Positions 54,401-64,000 of a DNA stretch of 64,000 nt are shown piece by piece. Numbering within the stretch: position 1 is the first letter of the stretch; each line of letters begins with the position of its first letter. A program made the position numbers and the translations under genes. The notes under the pieces are model-generated. The model did not search any database and was not told the DNA's origin. It worked only from the letters and a program-made list of their open reading frames with translations. Location of the stretch: NCBI RefSeq assembly GCF_037325665.1, contig NC_090261.1:33791291-33855290 (forward strand), written 5' to 3'. This DNA is from Littorina saxatilis (taxonomy: Eukaryota; Mollusca; Gastropoda; Littorinimorpha; Littorinidae).

Positions 54401-55328
54401 TTTTGTTATACAGAAAAAATGCTATTTTTGTTTTCTTTACCAATGCCAATGTAAGATACCAAAACAAAGAAATTCAGTCATTGTAAATTACCAATCCTAT
54501 ACAACTTTTTGTTTCATCAGCAATGCCTTTTCTTATGTAACTTGCAAGAAAACAAAACAAAGAAATTTAAATGTTACCGAAATTCAGTTAAGCTTTTTGT
54601 AAATGACCAATCCTATGCAACAACACATTGACTTTCAAAATTGCATACTGGAAATGCAGGACCAGTTATGCTCAGTGGAGCCCGTTCCCCTGTTTCTTAC
54701 AGGGGAGAATTGGCGAGTGGGACGAGGAAGTACCGTTTGTTGGGCACATCCCGCCGCGAGTGACGCTAGAATTCTCGCCTCGAACGCTAGGTAGCTTTGG
54801 GCTTGCTCACTTGACGAGAAAATATGGCGGCCAGGCAGCTGCCCATCCGATTGGCTGTCCATGGTTATTGACCGGCCAGTGCAGACGACCTTTTCGGAAT
54901 CAACCAATGGTGTTTAATTCTTGCGTAGCTAGCCATTAAACCGTTTCATAGACACTCTTGCCTCCTAGCTTCGCGAGTGGCTAGCCGAAAGAATATCTCG
55001 CCTGAAAGAAACACGCGTCAGCCTAATAGTGATAAGAGTAAAAGAATTGAAACATTTACCGGTCCCTTCCTGTGACCAGAGAACTTGAAAACATATTTCT
55101 AAAGACTGTAAATTTGAAATTTCGAAGATGTCATTTTGCAGTCAATAAAATGAGAGAGAAAGAATAAATAAAACAAAAATCCAAAAACAAATTGACTGCC
55201 AACGTTCCAAGTTTCAGAATCAACTTTCTTGTTTTTGATTCTTAAATAAATAAAAGATCATGGACAACTTACTTGTATTTTTCAGAGACCGGCTTCTTGC
55301 GCTGTAGCGGAGGCATGTACAGCGTCAT
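48676..55328 (-). CDS. C2orf73-like protein (5 coding exons), probably axonemal
   Basis: Coding exons on the minus strand: 55328-55273, 54267-54021, 51032-50840, 49529-49414, 48963-48676. All are GT-AG with matching phases, giving 299 residues. The start is the first ATG in frame (MTLYMPPLQRKK), with no further upstream ATG before a likely promoter. Sequence landmarks: SFIRTDVRLLNEPVCT (exon 2), QSWWPSRPNKG and RHASNPNTQPARGI (exon 3), APVNFLREK (exon 4), RHGCYVYSKVDPEAKRRF (exon 5), then a Ser/Pro-rich tail. From memory this resembles vertebrate C2orf73 (about 287 residues), whose function is poorly known. The resemblance was not checked. Linkage to an ASB3-like gene and head-to-head pairing with SPATA17 support the call and suggest a ciliary role. 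Confidence 0.7.
48956..49046. repeat. ~70-base duplication including the exon 5 splice acceptor
   Basis: GCCGTGTCGCTGAAAGTGGA occurs at 48956 and 49026. On the minus strand it contains the acceptor CTTTCAG and the first bases of the final exon of the C2orf73-like gene, so a second acceptor copy lies just upstream of the true one. Confidence 0.85.
49597..49974 (-). mobile_element. tRNA-derived SINE, minus orientation, 9-base target duplication
   Basis: On the minus strand it begins GACGGGCGCATTGGCGTGGT with B box GTTCGAATCCC. The body matches the SINE at 9393 ('aaaatacccagcatgcc', 'caagaccaagtgcgcac') and ends in (GAA)n. GATACGTGC flanks it at 49588-49596 and 49975-49983. The tRNA head differs from that at 9393. 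Confidence 0.9.
50132..50362. mobile_element. short MITE with ACTACACAGT ends
   Basis: ACTACACAGTTCGGATGATG at the left is inverted as CATCCGCACTGTGTAGT at the right. A second inverted pair, 'gtgggtcgtgtacgac' and 'gtcgtacatgaccca', lies inside. It is in the intron between exons 3 and 4 of the C2orf73-like gene. Confidence 0.75.
51288..53336. mobile_element. long-inverted-end MITE, split by another element
   Basis: The ends are TAAAGGCACAGTA and TACTGTGCCTTTA. After removal of the nested element, the left arm continues GCCTCCCGTAAACCATCACA for about 150 bases, and its inverse precedes the right end. The intact relative at 60667-61414 confirms the structure. It is intronic in the C2orf73-like gene. 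Confidence 0.85.
51303..52595. mobile_element. nested MITE with CATACCTGTCAAG ends and internal ~200-base repeats
   Basis: CATACCTGTCAAG (51303-51315) is the exact inverse of CTTGACAGGTATG (52583-52595), flanked by AGTATG on both sides. Inside, 'ctttagtttgaggtcgcg' recurs at about 200-base spacing (near 51899, 52101 and, diverged, 52304). A (CA)n patch is at 51433-51462. Confidence 0.85.
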
Positions 55329-55414
55329 CTTTGCCGAATGTCTCCTCCACCGAGTATCACACCAAGGGAAACCTAGAGCTGCTTCTTTTGCTTTCTTGTT
55401 CAGTGGGCAGCCAT

Positions 55415-55429
55415 GTTGTTGAAGGTAAC
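55415..55429. promoter_or_regulatory. candidate RFX X-box in a bidirectional promoter
   Basis: GTTGTT-GAA-GGTAAC fits the X-box layout of two half-sites with a 1-3 base spacer, which drives ciliary genes. It lies between the divergent starts of the C2orf73-like gene (ATG at 55328) and SPATA17 (ATG at 55497). An ETS-like GCGGAAGTG is at 55457-55465 on the minus strand. The left half-site is imperfect. Confidence 0.45.
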
Positions 55430-55496
55430 TAAGGCCAAAAAAACGGAAACGAGGCTCACTTCCGCTTCCATCCTCTCTTGACAACAGACAAACAAA

Positions 55497-57945
55497 ATGG
55501 CGGCCATGGTCCGACTGCTGCGGCAGGTCGAAGGAATCGTGGAAGATTCCTACGCAAGAAAAAAGTGAGTCGATTTTTAGACTCGCAGAAAGTGATACAA
55601 GGTTGTAATCTTTAGATCCGTGCGCGTAAACCGTATGATTGTGATGGAAAATGACGAATATATGGGTCATTCTCAGAAATGGTGGTACAAAGTGTTACAT
55701 ACAAAGTAAAAAATAAAGTGTCAAGAAATACAAAATAATTGTTTTTACTATGAAGTCTATTGTTTGCTATACATAATAATGCAAAAATTAGACAAAAAGA
55801 GTTATTGGTTGCTGAATAAGAGACGTTTTAAAGTGTTGTATTTACGTGATGAATGTTGTAACATGGAAACCAAATTCCAACTTTAAACCACCTAAGCCTT
55901 CAATCCTTTGTGCATTTTTTATCAGTTCTGCAGTATTTTTGTGTTCTACCCAACACATTCTAGTTATGAAAGGTAAGGACTTCAACTAATATTGGTAAAA
56001 AAATGACATTTGGAACTGACTAAGGTGAAAGTCGTAACACAGAAACGAAATGCTTGAACCACTTTCGGTTCCTGTGCAACAGACATGAATCTGCACTGTT
56101 TGGCCTTTCTTGCCGGCAAAACCCGTCTGACCGAAAATAACTACACAAAACACAATTCGTCAGAGTTTGCTGTATTTGTTGAAAGTTCCTGTTGCGTTCA
56201 GATTACCCATTTTAAGTACTTGTTGAATGTCGAACATCGACGATCAGAAGATACGAGAACTTCTTGGCTACTTTGTTGTCGCTAAACTTCGCGCGTTGAG
56301 AAACTGTTGCACTCGATATCTTTCCGACGCTACATTGTTGCCAACCGCGGTGTGTAAGTTTGTGACAAAGCTTTGCAGGCTCGACAATTTAGTAAAAACC
56401 ATCTTCAGTCGTGACGTAGGTCAGGAAACGACGCCATGAGTTTCAGCAAATGATATGATTCTGGTGTTTTCTGTGAATATTTGGCTGTGATTCAAAGGAC
56501 TATTTTCTTGTTCGAACTTCCTGCGCGCCAAAGAGCTAAAAATAGCCGTGATGTGGCAAAGTCATGCAGCACATTGCTGTCCGATGTTCGGGCGTCGAGT
56601 CTGGAAACGATGCGTTACGACATTCAAAATTTTTTGTTCGAAGCCCCTAACTTCAAATTCAGCGTGAGTTTTTGCAAAGATGTGTTGCTACGTCCAATAC
56701 TGACGTCCTGACTGTCGATTGCAGTAATTTGTTGGTGTTTGCATGTTTGCATTTAGCCATGAGACTGAAAATATTGTTGATCACGAAAGTTGTGTAACGC
56801 TTCGGCGATCCGGAAACGGCCGAACTTCGCAATTGAAAAGCACACAAAAACAACACCAACGTATAGAAACCATTTTTATTGACATACAACAATGCTTTAA
56901 TGTCTCAGGAATAGATTCAGATGAAAAAAGTCGTGGTAGAAATAATTTTAATTTACTTTTTCATGATTTCAAATGTGTCACCCCTCTCACTCTCACTGTA
57001 CCACCATTTCTGAGAATGACGAATATATGGCCTCTGCTTGTTTTAAAAGTGTTGTGATCATTCGTTGATTGATCACACTAGTAAATGTGCACAGCATTTG
57101 GCACCAGAATGCAAAACGAGTGCATTTGTTAAAGACGTGATGTAGAAAACATCTTTTTATGTTTTTAATTTTTATTTAGTAAGTTATTTTATGTATTTAT
57201 ATATCTACGAATTCGTGTCTGTATGTGTTCTCCGAACATTTTAAAACCATGCTTACAAAAGAAAACAAAAGACCCTATCGGTATTCCAAGCTCTCGCAAA
57301 CTCCAAAGCATAGCAAAGCATGTGGTACGGCTATCTCGTGCGAGCTGCGAAAGCCGAGGTTCGAAGTTTTTGCGACGTTAACAGCATAACAAAGAGCATG
57401 TCTCGCAGATATATCTCGCAAGAGATGCTCAAATACCGAAAAGGTCTGTTAAAACCTGTCCTACTGCTTTCCTGTAGTAAAATCCTTCCGCCTATTTTAC
57501 TTTTTAGGTCTCATATTTATTTGTATGTTCTTGCGCTGTAAAGACCATTAGGTTGACATACTTTTAAATGTTGTGTTTTGTCTATAATTAAACATTACAC
57601 AAAGTAGTCTTTCTTATTGGCTCACGTAAGTGTAGCCTATGCGATGATAAACTTTGTCTGTCTGTGCGTGCGTGCGTGCGTGCGTGCGTGCGTGTGTGTG
57701 TGTGTGTGTGATAGAAACTTTAACATTTCCGAGTCTATGGATAAAGCTCGCATAAGAAGATTACGTCTCGGTCAAAAGTGTTTGACGTGTGTGATAGAAA
57801 CTATTTGAAGACGTCACATTATGACGTAAGAGGGTTAGACGTCACGCAAAGGAATTACTGAAAGTCTCGGTCATTGTTATTGTGAGCGGGCCGAGACTAC
57901 TTGGCAGATCCAGGGTCTCGCTTTCTTGCACAGTTTCACCTATGC

Positions 57946-57988
<43 letters not shown>

Positions 57989-60508
57989 CGAAGTAATTGA
58001 GTTTGTGTTACTGTTTGTCGATTTCTTGCGTGAGCCTTGAAGGCTTCGCCTCTTGTTTTTAATTCTTCTTTTAGTTTTACACGGATATGTTTAAAATTTG
58101 TTGTAAGCAAGTTACTGAACATGATTGAGGAAAAGAGTACCATTGCCAGTAATGTCTCCTTTGTTTTCTGCTCCACAGATGAAAGGAGAAAACAGCCACA
58201 AACTTTGTTTGATAACTGATGATATGGTTTTTTTTTAGTGAGGCAGAAGCAGAAAGGGAAAAGGAATACACGGCTGTCGTCACAGTCCAAGCATGGTTCC
58301 GAGCCAGCAGAGTCCGTGCGTACATGAAGTAAGAATGATTTCCGGAGTGTGCCTTATGATGTCTGATGAAATACCCTTCCATGTCAATAAAAAGGAAATA
58401 TCATTTTGTATATTAGCCTGTAAATCAGAAGTCTGAAAATAAACAAGCAGAACAACAAATCTTGTTTCAGAGGGTCAAATACATGTATAATATGTTTGAT
58501 TAACATGCAGGTGTGTCAATTTTTGTTATATTATTAAATCAGAACTATTTATAACAGTAAATTATACATGTAGATGGAAAGGGTAAAAATCCCAGAAGCA
58601 AAAGCCTCTGCTTTGAATTTGCCAATTTTAACTTTCAAATGTTTTTCTCTCCATTTTTTTCAGTTTTCTGTCATTTTGTGCACACAAACTCAAAGTACTA
58701 AATGACCATGGTAATCAAACATTCTGTATGAACTGTAATAGACTGCATTCAGGCAAGAAACCGATTTTTGTCCCCAGACACCTGAACAGCTGCGCAACAG
58801 TTGTACAAAAAACATGGAGAGGTTTCCTCGGGCGTAGATTCTACAGGGTATTGGTGAAAGTGAGTATTTTATTCTCTAGACCTAATTTCTTCTCCATAAA
58901 TAACACTTTCATGGCCAGCAATTTTCGTAACAGATTATCTTATAAAGTTGTAATTTGAACCTTTTATTTTAAAATCTGAAATTATTAGAAATAGATACAC
59001 CTTTTGTTACTGTTGGACTGCAAACCTTTTTACTGAAAGTGGATCAGTTATTGGTGTTTGTTCTCCAGTGTTTTATGAAAGACATCAAACTCAAAGCTGT
59101 TAATGAAGCAAGGTACAGAATGTATGTTTCCCATGTTTATATTCTGGTGTACATGTACTACATTGTATTTTTGCACTCTTTTTTTATTCCAGAACAGCGT
59201 ATTTATCATGAAACTGAACTACTACAACAACATGGCCACAAACGTAAGTTTCTTAACATCAAGATAGACAAAGAGACATTCAGACAAAAACAGATAATAA
59301 AATTATTTTCTGCACAGAACTGATTTATGGCAGTATTTTACAGCGACAACATATTGTCTTGGTAAATACATAAAGGATGTGACACATCACTTAATAAACT
59401 TTTCTTGCCTTTTTCAAAGAATTTTCTGTATTTGCGATATATGGAACATATGCAGTTTTTAGCCAAAGTATCTTTTAGTTTCTTTTGTGAGGTTATTAGA
59501 ATGTCCACAATGTTTATTCTTGACCTCGCTTCACAGACAATGATGTAAAGATTTATTTTCTTTCTCTTTTAAAAAAATTAGTATCTTCTTTTTATTTTTA
59601 TTATTTTCTCTTTTTGTTTACATTGGTGAATTAGATTGGAATTGAATTATTGGCATGAAGTATATGTACTCTTTACAGCTGTGCAAACTAAAATAAAATT
59701 GACTGTCACATTCAGGTTCAAAAGATGTGGAGAGGGTATTATATCCGGAAGTATGTGTTTAACTACTACAGTCGTAAACGTTACCTTGAGGCCCTTCAAA
59801 TCAAGAATGAAATCATCAGGTATGTAAAACGGCTTTTGAATAAGCTCAATTCTCCTTTAAATACACGTATATGTAGTATTTTAGATGAGATGCATGTTGA
59901 ATGTGCACACTCGCAACAACATTACACTCACACACTAACGCATAGGGGGTCTGTTTAGCCGACCAAATGAGGGTGCATCCCCTGTAGGTGCCTGTATACC
60001 TGTATACAGGGAATGCACCTGGGTGCAGTTCCTGGAGGAAAATGGATCACATTCAGTCTTGTGTCTTACACGAGACTGCCATAAACTGCCGAGTTCAGTT
60101 TCACTTTGATAAAACTGAAGTACTGCTACACTGATCTGAGAAAAGGCACGTTTTACTAGACTTCACAGCAGGAGGTAATTACTACATGTATGACAATTCC
60201 TTGAACCTCGCTTTCTTCTATGTGCTAGATACATGCATAATTTGCACAGCTATCTTTGCCACTTTTGCTAAAAAGACATTTGCCTGGGCTTGTTCTGTCA
60301 AATACTTTTTTCTCCTAAACTTATCGTTTCTTGATTTTCATATACGTATTAGGTCAGAGCTGGAGGATTATGCAGAGCAACAGGACGTGATGCGCAAGAG
60401 GATTGAAGAGCAGCGTGAAAAGATTCGCCAGGAGCGCGAGGCTCGCAAAAACCATCACCTCATCAGCACACACGTCATTCCTGGAGTCTACAACTCTCCA
60501 TTCCTGCC
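55497..60508 (+). CDS. SPATA17: SPATA17, IQ-motif protein (5' part; continues past the window)
   Basis: IQ-motif protein of sperm flagella and cilia, expected to bind calmodulin. Coding exons: 55497-55564, 58239-58328, 58778-58859, (59069-59112 optional), 59193-59243, 59716-59819, 60353-60508. Phases agree. The start AAAATGGCGG has a good context. IQ-like motifs: VVTVQAWFRASRVRAYM (about 35-51), VVQKTWRGFLGRRFYRVLV (about 61-79), NVQKMWRGYYIRKYVFNYY (about 97-115). A charged helix EQQDVMRKRIEEQREKIR follows, then the family signature HLISTHVIPGVYNSPFLP at about 166-183. All blocks align in order with human SPATA17 as remembered. The last donor (GTAAGT at 60509) is good, but no later exon was recognised to 64000, so the gene runs on. 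The 44-base exon at 59069 is uncertain. Confidence 0.92.
55668..57019. mobile_element. Mutator-like non-autonomous element, 10-base target duplication
   Basis: GTCATTCTCAGAAATGG (on to GGTAC) at 55666-55688 is the exact inverse of the end at 56998-57020, about 23 bases. GAATATATGG flanks both sides. A target duplication of 9-10 bases suggests Mutator-type elements. No transposase domain is seen in its short ORFs. It lies in SPATA17 intron 1. Confidence 0.8.
57021..57618. other. SPATA17 intron 1 stretch, nothing recognised
   Basis: AT-rich DNA; a 73-codon plus ORF is likely chance. Confidence 0.45.
57619..58055. mobile_element. GGCTCACGTAAG-type MITE, copy 2
   Basis: It starts GGCTCACGTAAGTGTAGCCT and ends CTTGCGTGAGCC followed by 'ttgaaggcttcgcctcttgt', as in 14869-15564, with (GT)n patches at 57686-57710 and 57950-57980. 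Confidence 0.75.
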
Positions 60509-60666
60509 GTAAGTAAATTGAGACACTATTCCTTTCTTTCCCGTTTCTTCCCAGCTCTCCATCCACTCACCCTCCTCCTTTATTCTACTGTTTGCATTGC
60601 TGGAAATAGTGAAAGAGAAGAGAGTCACAACTGAGCAGGGGACTTTTTTTTTATTTAGCTGTTATT

Positions 60667-61414
60667 TAAAGGCACAGTAAGCCTCTCGTAAACCATCACA
60701 GATACTGTCAGGCTTTTACACACAGTACAAACACCCTTTCATTTAAACACTCACCGCTTGAGAACGTCCTAGGTGCCCTCCGTAAAGAGCAAGCAATTTT
60801 CAAAGAATTTATTTTTGCGTGGTTTATCTTACCCCTGAGCCATATTGAACCCGTGTGATCCAGTTTCCCTTTTTCACAATGCAGTCGTCGGTTAGTTATT
60901 TGAATGCGACTCTCTGTGAGCTTATCTGCAATAGCACGTTATTATGTACCTCTGACTATGCACGAAACAAACGGCTGTGGTTCACAAGAACTCTCGCGAT
61001 GGCTTTTGACTGTTCAGAGGAACTGGCGATAGGCATAAACCGTCGTCTGCTACGAGAACCTCAACCTTGCGTGACCCTGCTTCCGGGCGTTTCTTTTTTC
61101 AACTTTCAAAACTTCGAATTGTACTGATCTTGTCTTGATGAAAAAAATAATTCTTTTATGATTTAAGAATGTTTGTGTAACAAGCTGTCAATTTATTATT
61201 TAGATTTTAAAAGTTAGGTCTTACGCCAAAACGCACCACGGTCCGATTGTCTCTGACACAATCCGCAAAATTAATTCTTTGAAAATTGCTCGCTCTTTAC
61301 GTAGGGCACCTAGGATGTTCCCGTTTGGTGAGCGTTCAAATGGAAGGGTGTTTGTACTGTGTGTAAAAGCCTGACAGTATCTGTGATGGTTTACGGGAGG
61401 CGCACTGTGCGTTT
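60667..61414. mobile_element. long-inverted-end MITE, intact copy
   Basis: It runs from TAAAGGCACAGTAAGCCTCT to the inverted right end through GGTTTACGGGAGGC, with arms of about 150 bases. The flanks GCTGTTAT and GCTGCTAT may be a diverged 8-base target duplication (hAT-like). It is related to 51288-53336 but in the other orientation. Confidence 0.85.
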
Positions 61415-61492
61415 AAGCTGCTATGTGCCTATCTTCCAAAATACTAGCTTTCTCCAAATGTTGCTTTGTCCTGAAGTATTGGTAGACACATG

Positions 61493-61598
<106 letters not shown>

Positions 61599-61710
61599 AG
61601 AAAGTGGGACAGAAGTAGAGAGTTCAAGAGAGAGAAACACTGAGAGAGAGAGAGAATACTTTAAATTCACCCACATATTTTTAAGTTTGTATAGACCACC
61701 TTTGTGTTAT

Positions 61711-61890
61711 AAAGTGGAACCCCCTTTTTTTAGACCCCCACGATTTTAAGACCTCCTGCTTGTTAAGACCTGGCTTTCTCAGATTTTCTGTTCACAACCT
61801 CTGCAAATTAACCTCCATTTTAAGAGTCTGTCCTTGTTGAAACCTCATATTGTCAGATTTTTGGATGTCTTAAAAAGGGGGTTTCCACTG
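61711..61890. mobile_element. CAGTGGAACCCCC-type MITE
   Basis: The left end is AAAGTGGAACCCCC and the right end is GGGGGTTTCCACTG. The body has 'tcagattttctgttcacaac', as in other copies. Confidence 0.8.
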
Positions 61891-61936
61891 TGCATAGCAT
61901 TGTCTTTGAGAAGGAGCATCAGAGTAAACATGAGAC

Positions 61937-62020
61937 ACTGTTTATTTATTTATTTACTTTTATTTATTAAGGAGATTTCTATAGCGCATAACTAAAAGCA
62001 CTATGCGCTTTACAATATCA
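61937..62020 (-). mobile_element. SINE or LINE 3' fragment with (AAAT)n tail
   Basis: 'tatagcgcataactaaaagc' and 'actatgcgctttacaat' precede an (AAAT)n tail when read on the minus strand. The layout resembles molluscan SINE 3' ends, but no other copy is in the window. Bases 62021-62380 show nothing more. Confidence 0.35.
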
Positions 62021-62382
62021 CTAGGTAAAGCACACGCAGACATACTCTGATTAAATAGAACTTAGCCTAGCAAGACATACTAAGAACACTAAACATTTGA
62101 GTTCATACAAAAATAGAGAATTAAATTAAATACTGGACAAACGATTAAAATAAGCTTAAGGCCTACACCAACTGCAATGGGCTATTTCAAATACAAAAGT
62201 TTAGTTAACTATAAAAGGCAGTGCATAAAACTCCATAATCCTAAGAGGGTTGAACAAATAAGAAACATAAGACTATTTTACTATAATTACTTCGTAAAAA
62301 ATAATAAACATGGAATACAAAGCTGTAATTGTTAACAACAAATTTAAAAAGATTTTCATGCCATATTGCACAACACATTTTG

Positions 62383-62523
62383 ACACACACCCAACCTCAC
62401 ACAAGCGCACATACACACTTACACACACAGACACAGACACAGACACAGACACACACACTGTGCACACACACACACACACACATACACACACACACACACA
62501 CATGCACACATGCACACGCACAC
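62383..62523. repeat. (CA)n microsatellite
   Basis: Imperfect CA repeat with CAGACA variants. Confidence 0.95.
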
Positions 62524-63555
62524 CTGACGCGTGTGGAAGATGTAACCTAAGCTTTGGCACACACACGGAGACTATTGTTTTAATCTAAATGCAGATTTTG
62601 ATTAAATGTGATTTTACAATATCAAGATAGGTATAAAAATCCAACTTGTTTTATAAAACGACCTTATCTGCTTCCAATAATCGCATTCCAATAAATGTCA
62701 CTTAACGACTATACTAATTCATTTTTGATTCTCATTAGCAAATTTAATGATAAAGGGGTAAAATGGTCGCCAAATTAGTTCATTTGATTAAGATTTACCA
62801 GTTTGAAATTTACACACACGGTTTTTTCCCGGTTCTGAGAGATGTCAGCCTTAACATGTGAGTCTTGACAACGTCTTGTGTTGCTTTGAGCTGGGAAAAT
62901 AACGAATGTCAAATCCGAAGGAAAAAGTGTTATTACAACCAAACGGTTTCTCAAAATGATTACCTACTTGGCATGCGCCGTCTTTTACATGTATAAAGTA
63001 AACACAGAAAAAGACAAACATAGAAAAATGGTTTTTGATACTTTTTTTTACAAAATGAATGTTGATAAATTTACACACACAAAATTGTTGATTTGTAACT
63101 TAAGTTTCGGTCAACATCACAACAGGTTCACTCGACACATATGGCTGTCATTCGTTTAGAACATGTCATTTGCTACTACTTTTGTTTGTAAAAAAGTGAA
63201 AATAATATTGCTCGCATATTTAAATTTTGGGTAGTGCCTAAGTCGTTTTAAGAGACAGTTCAACACCCATATGAAATGTTATTGGGATTGATCGTTTGTT
63301 CTGTGACACTTATGTTATTGACAAACTTTGAAGACACTGTTGACTTTTGCCCTTTGCCTTGTGCAGCTGTGAAGAAAATGCTCGTCTGTGATGATTATTA
63401 TTGAACTCTGTAGTTATCTTAAGTGACAGTGTGTGCGGAATTTACGGGGGAAATGAAAAATAGTTTTATCATCAGTCACAACCCAAAATAAAAAACGCTG
63501 GCGCTGGACCCGAGTACTCTTCAGACTGGCTCGCTCCCCCAGTATGAAATTTTTT
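62524..63555. other. stretch without recognised feature
   Basis: AT-rich unique DNA, intronic or flanking for SPATA17. No exon matching the remaining C-terminal SPATA17 sequence was found. Confidence 0.5.
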
Positions 63556-64000
63556 GTCTTGTGCACGTGGATTTAAAAAAAAAAAATTTTTAATTTATTT
63601 TACACAATTAAAAAAATTATTAGAGTAAAATAAAACATTAAGAAGTTCATAATAAACAATAGTAAACAAGAATTTAAAAAAAAAAAAGCAAAAAAACAAA
63701 ACAAATAGACCACCCATGCCGGGAATCGAACCCGGATCACTTTGGCCATAGGCGGACGTGCTTTCGTCTTGTGCACGTGGATTTAAAAAAATTTTTATTT
63801 ATTTATTTTACACAATTAAAAAAATTATTAGAGTAAAATAAAACATTAAAACGTTCATAATAAACAATAGTAAACAAGAATTTAAAAAAAAAAATTATTT
63901 ATTTATTTTACACAATTAAAAAAATTATTAGAGTGAAATAAAACATTAAAACGTTCATAATAAACAATAGTAAACAAGAATGAAAAAAAACAAAAAAACA
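63556..64000. repeat. AT-rich tandem units with a tRNA-like fragment
   Basis: 'tcttgtgcacgtggatttaa' occurs at about 63558 and 63767. An ~80-base AT-rich unit ('cacaattaaaaaaattatta') recurs at about 63604, 63811 and 63910. Between the first two units, minus-strand CCGGGTTCGATTCCCGG (63720-63736) is a T-arm-like hairpin, but no matching 5' acceptor arm is present. It is therefore a tRNA relic or SINE piece. The array runs off the window. Confidence 0.7.

Noticed and set aside
63715-63760. tRNA gene on the minus strand
   Set aside because: Only the T-arm hairpin and part of an anticodon-like arm are present; no D arm or 5' acceptor strand pairs with the 3' end.

Overview
The window reads as nuclear DNA of a gastropod mollusc, most likely a marine snail of the periwinkle (Littorina) type. 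The reasons are small exons with GT-AG splicing in long repeat-filled introns, very abundant (CA)n/(GA)n microsatellites, tRNA-headed SINEs of molluscan style, and CR1/jockey-like LINE remains. The organism call is an inference from these repeats. No rRNA gene, intact tRNA gene, CRISPR array, or LTR or virus-like element was recognised.

Four protein genes can be assembled from exons. (1) SART1/Snu66, a U4/U6.U5 tri-snRNP protein, lies on the minus strand at 10103-30293 in 20 coding exons; it is complete, frame-consistent and gives 843 residues. (2) An ankyrin-repeat and SOCS-box protein resembling ASB3 lies on the plus strand at 35029-42085 in 7 coding exons (625 residues). (3) A 299-residue protein resembling vertebrate C2orf73 lies on the minus strand at 48676-55328 in 5 coding exons. 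(4) SPATA17, an IQ-motif protein of cilia and sperm, lies on the plus strand from 55497 and runs off the window after its last visible exon at 60508. Genes 3 and 4 are head to head with only 168 bases between their start codons and share a candidate RFX X-box. ASB3 and C2orf73 are close neighbours on human chromosome 2p16, so genes 2 and 3 may preserve an ancient linkage.

Layout: 1-10100 holds microsatellites, a 30-base C-rich minisatellite, LINE relics, MITEs and a SINE. 10103-30293 is SART1, whose introns hold many mobile elements and, on the opposite strand at 28436-28735, a small ORF with a RAG1-N-terminal-like zinc motif. 31091-33255 is a 5'-truncated LINE. 33563-34870 holds foldback DNA. 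35029-42085 is the ASB gene. 42086-48675 is 3' flank with SINEs and MITEs. 48676-60508 is the ciliary gene pair with nested transposons. 60509-64000 is SPATA17 intron or flank with further repeats.

The non-genic part shows several clear insertion histories: SINEs with 9-16 base target duplications, a SINE inside a MITE, a MITE inside another MITE, TTAA-flanked and 10-base-duplication elements, and two repeat families carrying dense nuclear-receptor-type motifs (TCAAGGTCA and DR1). All identifications are by eye and memory; no searches were run.
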